Assembly: GCF_009763245.1 (NCBI RefSeq)
Contig: NZ_WKJZ01000001.1
Coordinates: 1,380,455-1,444,454, forward strand
DNA: 64,000 bases
Direction of reading: 5' to 3'
Origin: Pseudomonas xionganensis
GTDB taxonomy: Bacteria; Pseudomonadota; Gammaproteobacteria; Pseudomonadales; Pseudomonadaceae
In this document: one piece after another, positions 47,015 to 58,081 of the stretch
Position numbering within the stretch: position 1 is the stretch's first letter
Layout: each line of letters begins with the position of its first letter
Made by a program: the position numbers and the translations under genes
The notes under the pieces: generated by a model
What the model saw: only the letters and a program-made list of their open reading frames with translations
What the model was told of the DNA's origin: nothing
Databases searched by the model: none

Positions 47015-48346
47015 TTAGAGTGCCCCGGCCTTTTTCCAGGCCAGATAACGGCTGACCAGCTGTGGCCCCAGCTCGCTGGGGCGGGCATCCAGTACCGGCA
47101 TGCCGTGGGCGGCCAGGCGTTCGTGCAGGTCGGCGCGGGCGCCCAGGTAATCCAGGGTGCCGCAGTAGTCCAAAGCCCCCTCGAAGTCCTCCACCGGCTG
47201 TTGACGCAACTGGTCGAGCACCTCCTCGCGCAGGCTGGCAACCAGCACGCGGTGCTGGCGGCCGAGACGTTTGACGGCTGCGAGCAAGGCCTGATCATCT
47301 TCGTCGCGCAGGTTGCTGACCAGTACCACCAGGGCGCGGCGCTGCTGGCGGGCGAGCAGGCGCTCGGCGGCGGCCGCGAAGTCCGCCGGCTGTTGGCTAC
47401 TGTCCAGGTCATAGACGGCATTGAGCAGCACCTTGAGCTGATCCTGGCCCTTGACCGGGGCGAGGAAACGCGGCTGTTCACTGGCAAAGGTGGCCAGGCC
47501 CACCGCATCGCCCTGGCGCAGGGCCACGTAGCTGAGCAGCAGGCAGGCATTGAGGGCGTGGTCGAAGTGCGACAGCTCGCCGTCCTGGCTGCGCATGCGC
47601 CGGCCACAGTCGAGCAGGAAGACGATCTGCTGGTCGCGTTCGTCCTGGTATTCCCGGGCAATGGGCGTGCGCTTGCGCGCGGTGGCTTTCCAGTCGATCT
47701 GGCGCAGGGTGTCGCCGTCACGAAATTCGCGCAGCTGATGAAACTCCAGACCCAGGCCACGGCGCGGGCGCTGGCGCACGCCAAGCTGGCTGATCCAGTC
47801 GTCCACCGCCATCAGCTGGGCGCCATAAAGGCGAGCAAAGTCGGGGTAGACGCGGGTTTCCCCGGCCACTGGGAGAAAACGTCGGGCGTGCCACAGGCCC
47901 ATTGGGCTGGGCAGCCGCAGTTCGCCGCCGGGAATATGCAGATGGCCGCGCTTGAGCGGGCGCACCCGATAGTCGATGCGGGTCATCTCCCCCGGATGCA
48001 GGTCGATGCGCAGCGGCATCTGCTCGCAGGCCAGCTCGCTCGGCAGATGCTCGAATAGCTGAACCTGCAAGGCCTGGCGGTAGTCATGGTGCAGGCATAG
48101 CTGCACCTCGCTCCAGCGGCCCAGGGGCAGGTTGCCCGGCAGCTGGCGTTCCAGACGCGGTGAAGGCTGCTGGCGCAGACGCAGGGCGTCGACCAGGGCC
48201 ACGCCCAGCAGGCACAGCAGCAGGCCCCAGTAGAGCGGTTTGAGGCTGGCCGGCAGGTTCAGGCCCAGGGCGCTGCAGACGCCGAGCAGCAGGCCCAGGG
48301 CCAGCAATGCGGCGAGCAGAGCCAGCAGCAGACGCGCAGGCTTCAT
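47015..48346 (-). CDS. DUF58 domain protein
   Basis: 443 residues. Two N-terminal membrane segments (LLLALLAALLALGLLLGVC, PLYWGLLLCLLGVALVDAL), a long middle region and the DUF58 signature REFRDGDTLRQIDWKATARK followed by a VWA-like fold (VFLLDCGRRM). DUF58 proteins are nearly always encoded with MoxR ATPases and are thought to act with them in assembly or activation of protein complexes. Follows moxR by 25 bases and is the last gene of this operon. Confidence 0.9.
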   Translation of the reverse strand: MKPARLLLALLAALLALGLLLGVCSALGLNLPASLKPLYWGLLLCLLGVALVDALRLRQQPSPRLERQLPGNLPLGRWSEVQLCLHHDYRQALQVQLFEHLPSELACEQMPLRIDLHPGEMTRIDYRVRPLKRGHLHIPGGELRLPSPMGLWHARRFLPVAGETRVYPDFARLYGAQLMAVDDWISQLGVRQRPRRGLGLEFHQLREFRDGDTLRQIDWKATARKRTPIAREYQDERDQQIVFLLDCGRRMRSQDGELSHFDHALNACLLLSYVALRQGDAVGLATFASEQPRFLAPVKGQDQLKVLLNAVYDLDSSQQPADFAAAAERLLARQQRRALVVLVSNLRDEDDQALLAAVKRLGRQHRVLVASLREEVLDQLRQQPVEDFEGALDYCGTLDYLGARADLHERLAAHGMPVLDARPSELGPQLVSRYLAWKKAGAL

Positions 48347-48371
48347 CGGGCAAATCCTGAACAGATTGGGC

Positions 48372-49495
<1,124 letters not shown>

Positions 49496-49499
<4 letters not shown>

Positions 49500-50707
49500 A
49501 GGGCATTCCTGATGGTTTGCAGGTTGGCGACCTGGCGGGTGAAGTCGGCGCTGCGCAGGCGTTGTCGGGTCGGTGGGCGCATGGCCTGGCTGATAAAGCT
49601 GCTGGGCTGGCGGCTCAAACGGCTGAGCACCTGCCATTGTTCGGCCACGCCGAGGCGTTCGAAGCCGGGGTGACGATGGCGGGCGCGGCGCTGGATATCC
49701 TGCTGCAGCCTGATCAACAGGCTGGGTTGGCCGGCGTGACGGAGGAGAAAGTCGGCGCTGGCGCGCAGGTGTTCCTGCAGAGAGCGGCGCTGGCGACTGG
49801 CCGGCTGCTGCAACGGCCCCTGACGCTGGCCCAGGTGCCACAGGCCGGCTAGCAGAAGCAGGGCCAGTGCCGTCAGGGCTTCGGGGAAATGACGCAGCAG
49901 CAGGCTGAGCAGGCTGTCATTATCGGCGCGGTGAACCAGGGTCACGTCGCTGTCCTGGGTCATGTACCAGAGCAGCCAGGCATGGTCGAACTTGCCAATG
50001 CGGTTGTTCTGCCAGATCTCGCTGTCGCTGAGCACGCTGATCAGGCCGTCGCCATGGTAGAGCTGCAGCAGGTGGGTGGCTTCGCCGCTGTTGGCCCAGG
50101 CGTGAGCGCGGTTGTCGGCATCATAGAGGTGGTAGTCGGTGTCGAAGCGGATATAGGCCGGCGCTTCTTCGTTCTCCAGATAGAGCTGAGTGAGATTGGG
50201 GTAGCGCTGCGCCAGGGGGGCGGGCGAATCTGGTTCAGCCTCAGCCTCAGCCTCAGCCTCTTCGTCTTCTTCAAGAAAATCCGCCAGATCCTCGCTGCGG
50301 TACTGCTGGATATTCAGCAGATCCAGCAGCAGATCGCCGCTCTTGCCTTCCTCTTCATCCCATAGGCGCTCGGCGACGAACAGCAGATGACCGCCGGCGG
50401 CGGTCCATTGCATCAGGCGTTCGGCCTGGCGCGGGGTCATTTGCCGGCGACTGCCGAGCAGCAGCAGGGTCTGGCCCGGGCTGGGCAGTTCGCGCAGCAC
50501 CTGCAGGCCGTCGCTGCGCTGCACATTCAGGCCCTGCTGGCGTAGAAAGTGTTCGGCAGCCAGGTAGGGGTTGGCCCGGGCTTCGGGGCTGGGGCCATGC
50601 TTGAGGGTCTCTTCGTAGGGCTCCAGACGATTGAGCAGGTGCAGGCCGAGGGCGATCAGGGCCAGGGCCAGCAGCACACCGAGCAGGACACGGGTCCGGC
50701 GACTCAT
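49496..50707 (-). CDS. DUF4350 domain membrane protein
   Basis: 403 residues. N-terminal membrane segment (VLLGVLLALALIALGLHLL), DUF4350 region (NPYLAAEHFLRQQGLNVQ, LLLLGSRRQMTPRQAERLMQWTAAGGHLLFVAE), an acidic run (EEDEEAEAEAEAE) encoded by four perfect TCAGCC repeats at 50235-50258, a second membrane segment near residue 280 (ALTALALLLLAGLW) and a basic C-terminal cytoplasmic tail. Function unknown. Overlaps both neighbours by four bases. Confidence 0.88.
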
Positions 50708-52278
50708 GGGTGCGCCTCCTGGCCGAACAGCTGACGCCACTGGCTGCACAGCTGATCCTTGAGCGCCGCTGGCGGCAGGCGGTGACCGTAGGCGAGGTTC
50801 TGCCAGTGCCGGGTCAGCTCGGCGCTGTAGCGGCTCAGTTCGACGTGCTGCAACGGCTCGATCAGGCTCAGGACTTCGGCCTCGGTGTGGGCGCTTTTCA
50901 GGGCCAGGCGGCACTGGTGCAGCAGATGGCTGAGCAGGGCGCGGTAGAGCAGGCCGAGGGCGGCCCGTGGCTGCTCATCCCAGAGTTGCTGCACTGCGCT
51001 GGGGATATCGTCCGGCAGACTTTCGGGGCTGACTTCCAGGCCGAACAGCTGGGTGGGCGCGGGCGGTGGTCGGCGCTGGGGCAGTTGCAGGCGGCCGGCG
51101 AAGGTGGCCAGCCACTCGCGATAGCGCCATAGCAGCCAGGCGATCAAGCCCAGCAGGGCGGCCCAGAGCAAGGCTTCAAAGATCAGCGCCAGGGTGCTGG
51201 CCGACGACCAGCCCTCGGCCAGCTTGAGCAGTTTCTCGATCAGCTCCGTCCAGGCCTGGATATCTTCCTCGCTGGGTTCCTCGGCCTCCTCGGCGAAGCG
51301 CCAGCGGGTCACGCTTTCCTTGTGCTCAAAGGGCGGTTGGTCGAGCAGCAGGCTGATCTGCTCCTGCGCCGCCTGGCTGTTCAGGGGCTGGTTGAGCAGA
51401 CGTTCGGCCTGGGGGCCGAAGGGATCTGGCAGCGGGCAGCTGCTGCCGGTGGCCTCGGCGGCCATGACGCTGTTCGGCAGCTGGGCAAACAACAGGCCCA
51501 GGCCCAGCAGCATTGCATAGGCCACCCCGGTGAGGCGTTGGCGCAACTGGCGAAATACCAGCTCGATATCCCAGGCTTCCAGAGCGGTGCGCCGGTTCAG
51601 ATAGAGGGTAAAGCCGCAGGCGACGTAGATCGGCTCCCAGATGATCAGGATCAGCACATACAGCAGGTTGGACAGGTGTTCCAGCCACAGCCACTTGCCG
51701 GATGCGGCATCCACCAGGCTGGCCCAGCTCCAGTCCAGTTCGATCTGCTGCGGCAGCAACAGGTAGAGCAGGGCGGCCAGGCCGATCCACAGCGCCATCT
51801 CCAGGTGCACGCCGACCAGGGTCAGCCAGCTGGCACCGCCGGCATCGCGCTGGCCAAGCACGGTCAGCCGCTGGTTGCGCGCCTTGCCGGCCAAGCCTTC
51901 GAGCTGCAGCACCGGCAAGTCGAAGCTGCGCGTGGGGCTCAGGCGGCGCCAGGTCAGGCTGGCCAGCAGCTGCGGCTTGAGCAGGCCGGGCAAGGCCTTG
52001 AATGCCTGTTTGAGACTGGGGGTGGCGCCGAACAGGGCATGGGAGAGGATATACAGCGGCAGCCTTTCGTAGAGTGGCTTGAGCCACCAGAACAGCAGGA
52101 TCGCCCAGCCCGGGTACTGCCACAGCAGCAGGCACAGCAGGCCGAACAGCGGCAGGGTCAGCAGCGCCCAGCTGGCCATCAGCAGGCCGGCGTGGCGGCG
52201 CGCCAGCAGTACACCCAGGTCCATCGCCTCCCAGGCGCTGCGCGGGCGAATCGCCACGCTGGCATCAGTCAGGCGCAT
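50704..52278 (-). CDS. DUF4129 domain integral membrane protein
   Basis: 524 residues from ATG 52278 with GAGG upstream. About six membrane segments; the C-terminal DUF4129 region (QLWDEQPRAALGLLYRALLSHLL ... ALKSAHTEAEVLSLI) is cytoplasmic. A periplasmic part with two Trp-rich stretches lies near 290-360. DUF4129 is often linked to MoxR/DUF58 clusters and to transglutaminase-like genes. Start overlaps the SpoIIM-family stop by 14 bases. Confidence 0.88.
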   Translation of the reverse strand: MRLTDASVAIRPRSAWEAMDLGVLLARRHAGLLMASWALLTLPLFGLLCLLLWQYPGWAILLFWWLKPLYERLPLYILSHALFGATPSLKQAFKALPGLLKPQLLASLTWRRLSPTRSFDLPVLQLEGLAGKARNQRLTVLGQRDAGGASWLTLVGVHLEMALWIGLAALLYLLLPQQIELDWSWASLVDAASGKWLWLEHLSNLLYVLILIIWEPIYVACGFTLYLNRRTALEAWDIELVFRQLRQRLTGVAYAMLLGLGLLFAQLPNSVMAAEATGSSCPLPDPFGPQAERLLNQPLNSQAAQEQISLLLDQPPFEHKESVTRWRFAEEAEEPSEEDIQAWTELIEKLLKLAEGWSSASTLALIFEALLWAALLGLIAWLLWRYREWLATFAGRLQLPQRRPPPAPTQLFGLEVSPESLPDDIPSAVQQLWDEQPRAALGLLYRALLSHLLHQCRLALKSAHTEAEVLSLIEPLQHVELSRYSAELTRHWQNLAYGHRLPPAALKDQLCSQWRQLFGQEAHP

Positions 52279-53245
52279 GGGCACCTCGTCCGGCCAGCAG
52301 CAGGTAGGCCAGCACCAGCAGCCACAAGGCCGCGCCCACCAGGTATTTGACCTGGGGGCCGACCAGGGTCATGGACGACCAGTAGGCTTCGACAAAGGCC
52401 GCCAGCAGAAGGAACACCACCACCCCGCCGATCAGGCGCACTGCTTTTGCGGCCGCCAGGCGCAGGGCTTCGCCGCGGCGCAGGCGGCCAGGCACCAGCA
52501 GCGCCCAGCCCAGCTTGAGGCCAGCGGCACCGGCCAGGGCGATGGCCGTCAGTTCGAAGGAGCCATGGCCGATGACGAACGACCAGAACGGCTCGCCATG
52601 GCCGATGCGGGTCAGGTGGCCGGCCACCGCACCAATGGTCAGGCCGTTGAACAGCAGGAAGAACAGGCTGCCCAGGCCCAGCAGCAGGCCGCTGGCAAAG
52701 GTCTGAAAGGCGATACCGATATTGTTCATGATGTAGAAACCGAACATCAGCCAGTCGTCCCCCGAGTCGCGTTCGCCGAAACGGCCCAGGCGACGGGCAT
52801 CGGGATCGTACATCTGCTCCATCTGCGCCACCTGGTCGCTGGCCATGATGCTGTAGATCAGCTCCGGATTGAGGTAGACCAGCAGGCCCGTGCCCAGCAG
52901 GCTGCCAAAGAACAACAGCATGCCGGCCAGGACAAAACGCCACTCGGCGCGCACCAGACGCGGAAAACCGGCCAGGACAAAGCCCAGCAACTGGCCGCCG
53001 ATAGGGCTGCGATGGCGATAGAACTGCTGATGCCCGGCCATGGCCAGTTGTTGCAGCTGCTCGATCAGGTGGCTGCTGTAGCCACGGCTCTCGGCCAGCG
53101 CCAGCTGCTGGCACAGGCGCCGGTAGTCGGCAGCAAAACTGCGGGCCTGCTCGGCACTGGCCTTGCCGCTGTGCAGGGCCGCGAGCTGGGCGGAGAAGGC
53201 CTGCCATTGCGCCTGATGCTGTTGTTCGAACTGGCTCTGCTTCAT
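52265..53245 (-). CDS. SpoIIM-family (DUF95) membrane protein
   Basis: 326 residues. A helical cytoplasmic N-terminus of about 100 residues is followed by five or so membrane segments with the SpoIIM signature (NNIGIAFQTFASGLLLGLGSLFFLLFNGLTIGAVAGH and HGSFELTAIALAGAAGLKLG). SpoIIM is needed in Bacillus for engulfment with SpoIID/P. This organism does not sporulate, so the role must be different. Start overlaps the RDD gene stop (ATGA). Confidence 0.9.
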   Translation of the reverse strand: MKQSQFEQQHQAQWQAFSAQLAALHSGKASAEQARSFAADYRRLCQQLALAESRGYSSHLIEQLQQLAMAGHQQFYRHRSPIGGQLLGFVLAGFPRLVRAEWRFVLAGMLLFFGSLLGTGLLVYLNPELIYSIMASDQVAQMEQMYDPDARRLGRFGERDSGDDWLMFGFYIMNNIGIAFQTFASGLLLGLGSLFFLLFNGLTIGAVAGHLTRIGHGEPFWSFVIGHGSFELTAIALAGAAGLKLGWALLVPGRLRRGEALRLAAAKAVRLIGGVVVFLLLAAFVEAYWSSMTLVGPQVKYLVGAALWLLVLAYLLLAGRGAHAPD

Positions 53246-53955
53246 GTGGGCCCCAACAAGCCGCGGGCAATGCCGTTGATCCGCTGCTCGGCCTCGGCCG
53301 CCGGCACCTGCAGAGGTTCGGCCAGGATGGCCGCCAGTTCCTGGCGCCGCGGCGCGGACAGTTGTCCTGCCCGCTCGGCAAAACCGAGCAGGGCGCGCTG
53401 TTCGTTCAGGCTCATGGCGAAGGGGGCGCGTAGTGGCGCGGCATCGGCCAGTTGCGGCGCGGCGGGGGGCTGGTCGCGGTAGACCACCAGGGTGCCGGCG
53501 GCGATATCGCCCAGGCGCTTGAAGCTGGAATGGCACAGGCAGCTGAGGATGCCCAGGGCATAGGCAAACGGCAGGATATCGACAAAGCGCAGCAGGTTAC
53601 GGGTCAGCGAAGCGGCCCAACCGATCGGCGTACCGTCATCGTGGATCACCCGCAGCCCCATCATCTGCTTGCCCGGGGAGCGGCCCTGGTTAAGCACCTC
53701 GAACAGCACCATATACCACCAGGTCAGCAGAAACGTGAGAATGCTCGCCAGGCCCATGCCGAATTGACCGAGCAGGGCCAGCAACAGATAGCCCAGGCCC
53801 AGCAGCAAGCCGCGTATGGCCAGGTCGATGGCAAAGGCCAGCGCCCTGGGAATCAGGCCGGCCGGGCGCAGCTGTAGATCGATACCTTCAGGTGTCTCCA
53901 CCTGATAGCGGGTATCCAGGGGCGGGCAGGCATGGCGGGGAGGGCTGGAGAACAT
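53242..53955 (-). CDS. RDD family membrane protein
   Basis: 237 residues, starting MFSSPPRHACPPLDTRYQVE. RDD hallmarks: PRALAFAIDLAIRGLLLGLGYLL (Arg, Asp in the first segment), EVLNQGRSPGKQMMGLRVI and a further segment, then a soluble C-terminal helix region. Roles proposed for the family include transport and sodium/proton exchange; here it opens the SpoIIM-DUF4129-DUF4350-MoxR-DUF58 operon. Confidence 0.9.
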   Translation of the reverse strand: MFSSPPRHACPPLDTRYQVETPEGIDLQLRPAGLIPRALAFAIDLAIRGLLLGLGYLLLALLGQFGMGLASILTFLLTWWYMVLFEVLNQGRSPGKQMMGLRVIHDDGTPIGWAASLTRNLLRFVDILPFAYALGILSCLCHSSFKRLGDIAAGTLVVYRDQPPAAPQLADAAPLRAPFAMSLNEQRALLGFAERAGQLSAPRRQELAAILAEPLQVPAAEAEQRINGIARGLLGPT

Positions 53956-54012
53956 CGGCGCACTGCATCGAGGAAAGCCCGATGCTAGCCAGCATCAGGC
54001 GGGGAAGCAACC

Positions 54013-54029
54013 GGGGCACCGAGTGCCCC
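54013..54029. other. Short hairpin between RDD gene and upstream membrane gene
   Basis: GGGGCAC/GTGCCCC with a 3-base loop, in the 85-base gap. No T-run; may be only a weak structure. Confidence 0.3.
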
Positions 54030-54040
54030 GTAGCGGAGTA

Positions 54041-54799
54041 TTACTGCGGTGCGGGCAATACACCGAAGATGGTGCGATAGAGTACGCCGATGGCAATGAC
54101 GAACAGCGGCAGGGTCCAGACCAGGCCGATGCCCAGGGGGATCATGCTCAGCACGCCGATCAGGGCCAGCAGCAGGAACAGGCCGAACACCTTGAACCAG
54201 TGCTGGGTAATGGCCTTGCGCGAGGCCTCCATGGCCTCCCATGGGGACAGCCCGCGCTCCACCACCAGGGGAATGGCCAGCATATAGGCGATGGCCAGGT
54301 ACAGACCGGGGATGACCAGCAGCAGGAAGCCGATATAGACCAGCAGGGTGCTGAGCAGCGCCGTGATCAGGATCGGCACGGTGCGACCAAAGTGGGCGAA
54401 CACCTCATTGAAACTGATGGGCTGGTCGGCGGCGCGGCGGATGCCGATCATGTTCAGCCCGGCCATAAAGGGGTAGGCCAGGGCCGATGCGACCATGCCG
54501 ACCACCAGTTCGGTGATCACGCTGAGTATTGAGTCGCCGCCGGCCAGGCCGAGCAAACCGAAAACGCCACCCAAGGCAAAGGAGGCGGCCATCATCACCA
54601 CGTAGAACACCAGAAAGCCGCCGATGACGATGCCCTTGGTGCCCTTGACCCGCTGCCAGGACTCATTGAGCAAGTCGCCGATGCGGAAATCGTAACCACG
54701 ACTCAGGGCCTCCTCGATGCTGGGAGCCTGGCTGTGATCGTGATCGATCTGCAGGGTACTGGTCGGGGCAGCGTAGGGGTTGGTGCTGGCGTCACTCAT
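54041..54799 (-). CDS. Integral membrane protein of unknown function (BPSS1780/DUF975-like)
   Basis: 252 residues (MSDASTNPYAAPTSTLQ). The N-terminal NPYAAP motif and four to five membrane segments, with LLNESWQRVKGTKG and EAMEASRKAITQHWFKVFGLFLLLA, are like the BPSS1780/DUF975 membrane protein group. It precedes the RDD gene on the same strand and may be co-transcribed with it, but the gap holds a hairpin. Function unknown. Confidence 0.85.
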   Translation of the reverse strand: MSDASTNPYAAPTSTLQIDHDHSQAPSIEEALSRGYDFRIGDLLNESWQRVKGTKGIVIGGFLVFYVVMMAASFALGGVFGLLGLAGGDSILSVITELVVGMVASALAYPFMAGLNMIGIRRAADQPISFNEVFAHFGRTVPILITALLSTLLVYIGFLLLVIPGLYLAIAYMLAIPLVVERGLSPWEAMEASRKAITQHWFKVFGLFLLLALIGVLSMIPLGIGLVWTLPLFVIAIGVLYRTIFGVLPAPQ

Positions 54800-54945
54800 G
54801 GCGGCATCCTTGTTCGAGAGTGGGAACGGGCTATCACTCTAGTGCCAGCTGCCGCAGGCGACAAGCTGCGCCGTGCAGAGCGTGCGCTGGCGCATATTCT
54901 GCCTGAGCGCTTAGACTGCCCGGGGCCCAATCACAGGATGAAGAA

Positions 54946-56376
54946 GTGACCTCCAGCCTATTCTGGTATGACTACGAAACCACCGGCATTGACCCGCGTC
55001 GCGATCGCCCGTTGCAGGTGGCCGGTATTCGTACCGACGAGCAGCTCAACGAAATCGGCGAACCACTGAATATCTATTGCCGTCCCAGCGATGACATCCT
55101 GCCCCATCCGGCGGCCTGTCTGGTTACCGGGATCACCCCGCAGATACTGGCCGAAAAAGGTCTGGATGAGGCCGAATTCATGGCCCGGGTGCATGCCCAG
55201 CTGGCGCTGCCGGGGACCTGCACGGTGGGCTACAACAGCCTGCGTTTCGATGACGAGGTGACGCGCTACAGCCTGTATCGCAACTTCTTCGATCCCTATG
55301 CCCGGGAGTGGCAGGGCGGCAACAGTCGCTGGGATCTGATTGATCTGCTTCGCACCGCCTATGCCCTGCGTCCGGAGGGCATCAACTGGCCCGAGGAAGA
55401 TGGCCGCGTCAGTCTCAAGCTGGAGCGCCTGACCCAGGCCAATGACATCGAGCATGGCCAGGCCCACGACGCCCTCTCCGACGTGCGCGCCACCATCGCC
55501 CTGGCGCGGCTGCTGCGCAGCAAACAGCCGAAACTCTATGACTACCTCTATCAGCTGCGCAGTAAGCAACGGGTATTGGATCAGGTTCGTTTATTACAGC
55601 CGCTGGTACATATATCCGGGCGTTTTGCCGGCGTGCGGCATTATCTGGGTGTGGTGCTGCCCCTGGCCTGGCATCCGCGTAATCGCAATGCCCTGATTGT
55701 CTGCGATCTGCACAGCGATATAACGTCTCTGCTTGAGGAAGATGCCGCGACCTTGCAGCGACGTTTATACACGCGCCGCGAGCAATTGACCCAGGGCGAA
55801 CTGCCTGTGCCGCTGAAATTGCTGCATATCAATCGCTGTCCGGTAGTGGCGCCGTTGAGTGTATTGCGCGAGGCCGATAATCAGCGGCTGAACTTGGATA
55901 TGCCGCTGTATCAATCTCGCGCCAATCAGTTGCGTCTGGCGCAAAATCAGTGGCAGGACAAACTGCAGCAGCTGTACGCCGAGGAAAGTTTTGCGCCCGG
56001 TGTCGATCCTGAGCAGCAGTTGTATGACGGATTTATTGGCGATCGTGATCGCCGTCTGTGCGAACAAGTGCGGCGTGCCGAGATAACGGAGCTGGCCCAA
56101 GGCAGTTGGCCATTCGATGATCAGCGTTTGCCGGAACTGTTGTTCCGTTATCGGGCGCGTAATTATCCTCAGTCGTTAAATGCTGAAGAGCAGCTGCGCT
56201 GGCAATTGTTCTGCAAGCAGCGCCTGACTGAGTCCGAGTGGGGCGCCCCGCTGACCCTGGCACAGTTTGACCAGTCCATGGCTGACGTGTTGCCCGGGTT
56301 GGCGCCGACGCAACAGACCCTGCTGCAGGCCTGGCGCGAGCATGCGGGGCAATTGCGTCTGCGTTATGGGCTTTGA
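54946..56376 (+). CDS. sbcB: Exodeoxyribonuclease I
   Basis: 476 residues starting with GTG 54946 after AGGATGAAGAA. DEDDh exonuclease: FWYDYETTGIDPRRDR (first Asp/Glu), VGYNSLRFDDEVTRYSLYRNF (Asp), HGQAHDALSDVRATIALA (His/Asp). The C-terminal SH3-like and helical domains are complete. Degrades single-stranded DNA 3' to 5' in mismatch repair and recombination. Next to mvaT and purU as in P. aeruginosa PA4314-PA4316. Confidence 0.95.
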   Translation: MTSSLFWYDYETTGIDPRRDRPLQVAGIRTDEQLNEIGEPLNIYCRPSDDILPHPAACLVTGITPQILAEKGLDEAEFMARVHAQLALPGTCTVGYNSLRFDDEVTRYSLYRNFFDPYAREWQGGNSRWDLIDLLRTAYALRPEGINWPEEDGRVSLKLERLTQANDIEHGQAHDALSDVRATIALARLLRSKQPKLYDYLYQLRSKQRVLDQVRLLQPLVHISGRFAGVRHYLGVVLPLAWHPRNRNALIVCDLHSDITSLLEEDAATLQRRLYTRREQLTQGELPVPLKLLHINRCPVVAPLSVLREADNQRLNLDMPLYQSRANQLRLAQNQWQDKLQQLYAEESFAPGVDPEQQLYDGFIGDRDRRLCEQVRRAEITELAQGSWPFDDQRLPELLFRYRARNYPQSLNAEEQLRWQLFCKQRLTESEWGAPLTLAQFDQSMADVLPGLAPTQQTLLQAWREHAGQLRLRYGL

Positions 56377-56472
56377 TATCCGCGGCGCAACTAGAGTGGG
56401 CCATGGGCTGTTGTGATGGCCTGCCTATGTGGGGCGCAGCGCCAGCCCATCTGATTGCTGTGCAATGGCCAT

Positions 56473-56502
56473 AAAAAACGCCAGCATGGCTGGCGTTTTT
56501 TT
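56473..56502. terminator. Bidirectional terminator between sbcB and mvaT
   Basis: CGCCAGC/GCTGGCG with a 3-base loop, flanked by six A on the left and seven T on the right. Confidence 0.92.
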
Positions 56503-56527
56503 ATTCAGGCTTGGCGCAGGCGGATAA

Positions 56528-56905
56528 TTAGCCCAGCAGGGTTGCCCAACCTTCTACCACGTCGCCGCCCCACTTGGCTTTCCACTCTTTCAGGGTCTTG
56601 TGATTGCCGCCCTTGGTTTCAATCACTTCGCCGGTATTGGGGTTCTTGTACTGCTTAACTTTGCGAGCACGCTTGCTGCCGGCCGGTTTGGCGGCGGCGC
56701 GAGTGGCTTTGGCATTCTTGGCGTCCGGGTCAATCATGGCAATGATATCGCGCAGGGACTTCTGATATTCCGCCATCAGGGCGCGCAGTTTGCCTTCGAA
56801 TTCCAGTTCTTTCTTCAGCTTGTCATCCTGCGAGAGATTTTTCAGGCGCTCTTGCAGTTCCTTGATGGCTTCTTCGGTGGCGCGGTATTCGTTGATCAGC
56901 GACAT
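56528..56905 (-). CDS. mvaT: H-NS-family nucleoid protein MvaT
   Basis: 125 residues (MSLINEYRATEEAIKELQERLKNL). N-terminal coiled coil for dimerisation/oligomerisation to about residue 60, a basic linker (AKATRAAAKPAGSKRARK) and the C-terminal AT-hook-like DNA-binding domain (YKNPNTGEVIETKGGNHKTLKEWKAKWG). It silences AT-rich and foreign DNA in Pseudomonas. Confidence 0.97.
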   Translation of the reverse strand: MSLINEYRATEEAIKELQERLKNLSQDDKLKKELEFEGKLRALMAEYQKSLRDIIAMIDPDAKNAKATRAAAKPAGSKRARKVKQYKNPNTGEVIETKGGNHKTLKEWKAKWGGDVVEGWATLLG

Positions 56906-57183
56906 GGTGTTTACCTTGAATCAAGCGTGAATGTACGGATTAAGTGAGCTGATAATAGTCAGGCACTAATACTAAGTAAACCTGCGATGAGAAGTTTTTG
57001 CCCGGAAGTATGTATAAGGTTGTCGGTCGATAAATATGTAAAGGCTGCACAGACACGCCAATGTTTAATTACATGGCCCGGATGCATATCTGGCCCATAC
57101 CCGGGGAGTGCCCTAGACAGCTGCTGAAGTTTTCCCCCGCTATGGCTAGAATGCCCAGCTTTATATGAGCGTCGGGGTTTTGC
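56906..57183. promoter_or_regulatory. Divergent promoter region mvaT/purU
   Basis: 278 bases, AT-rich near mvaT (56930-57060), as expected for a gene under its own silencing. A TAGAAT-type -10 for purU lies at about 57147. No other element seen. Confidence 0.5.
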
Positions 57184-58035
57184 ATGCGTACGTTTCGACT
57201 GGTTATTGCCTGCCCGGATCGGGTCGGTATCGTGGCCAAGGTCAGTAACTTTCTGGCCACCTACAACGGCTGGATTACCGAGGCGAGTCACCACTCGGAT
57301 AATCAGAGTGGCTGGTTCTTTATGCGCCATGAAATCCGTGCCGACTCCCTGCCGTTTGATCTGGAAGGTTTTCGCCAAGCCTTCGCGCCCATCGCCCGGG
57401 AGTTTTCCATGGAGTGGCGGGTCACCGATTCTGCGGTGAAAAAACGCGTGGTGCTGATGGCCAGTCGCGAGTCCCACTGCCTGGCCGACTTGCTGCACCG
57501 CTGGCACAGCGACGAACTGGATTGCGACATTCCCTGCGTCATCTCCAACCATGACGACCTGCGCAGCATGGTCGAGTGGCACGGCATCCCCTATTTCCAT
57601 GTGCCGGTAAACCCTCAGGACAAACAGGCTGCCTTCGATGAAGTGGCGCGCCTGGTACGTGAACATCGGGCCGATGCCATAGTGCTGGCGCGATATATGC
57701 AGATTCTCCCGGCACCACTCTGTGAGGAATATGCCCAGCGGGTGATCAATATCCATCACAGCTTCCTGCCGTCCTTCGTCGGCGCCAAGCCTTATCACCA
57801 GGCCTCCCTGCGCGGGGTCAAACTGATAGGCGCAACCTCGCACTATGTGACCCAGGAGCTGGATGCGGGGCCGATCATCGAACAGGATGTAGTGCGTGTC
57901 AGTCACCGCGACAGTGTCGAGGAAATGGTGCGCCTGGGCAAAGACGTGGAAAAGATGGTGTTGTCCCGTGGATTACGCTATCACTTAGAAGACAGGGTAC
58001 TGGTGCACGATAACAAGACGGTGGTGTTCGACTGA
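57184..58035 (+). CDS. purU: Formyltetrahydrofolate deformylase
   Basis: 283 residues. N-terminal ACT domain (RLVIACPDRVGIVAKVSNFLATYNGWITEA) and C-terminal formyl transferase domain with NIHHSFLPSFVGAKPYHQA (catalytic Asn/His) and HYVTQELDAGPIIEQD (Asp). Hydrolyses 10-formyl-THF to formate and THF, balancing one-carbon pools. Confidence 0.96.
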   Translation: MRTFRLVIACPDRVGIVAKVSNFLATYNGWITEASHHSDNQSGWFFMRHEIRADSLPFDLEGFRQAFAPIAREFSMEWRVTDSAVKKRVVLMASRESHCLADLLHRWHSDELDCDIPCVISNHDDLRSMVEWHGIPYFHVPVNPQDKQAAFDEVARLVREHRADAIVLARYMQILPAPLCEEYAQRVINIHHSFLPSFVGAKPYHQASLRGVKLIGATSHYVTQELDAGPIIEQDVVRVSHRDSVEEMVRLGKDVEKMVLSRGLRYHLEDRVLVHDNKTVVFD

Positions 58036-58081
58036 TCTGCTTGCGTGCATCGATCTGGTGCAAGACTTAAGGAGTCTGCTG

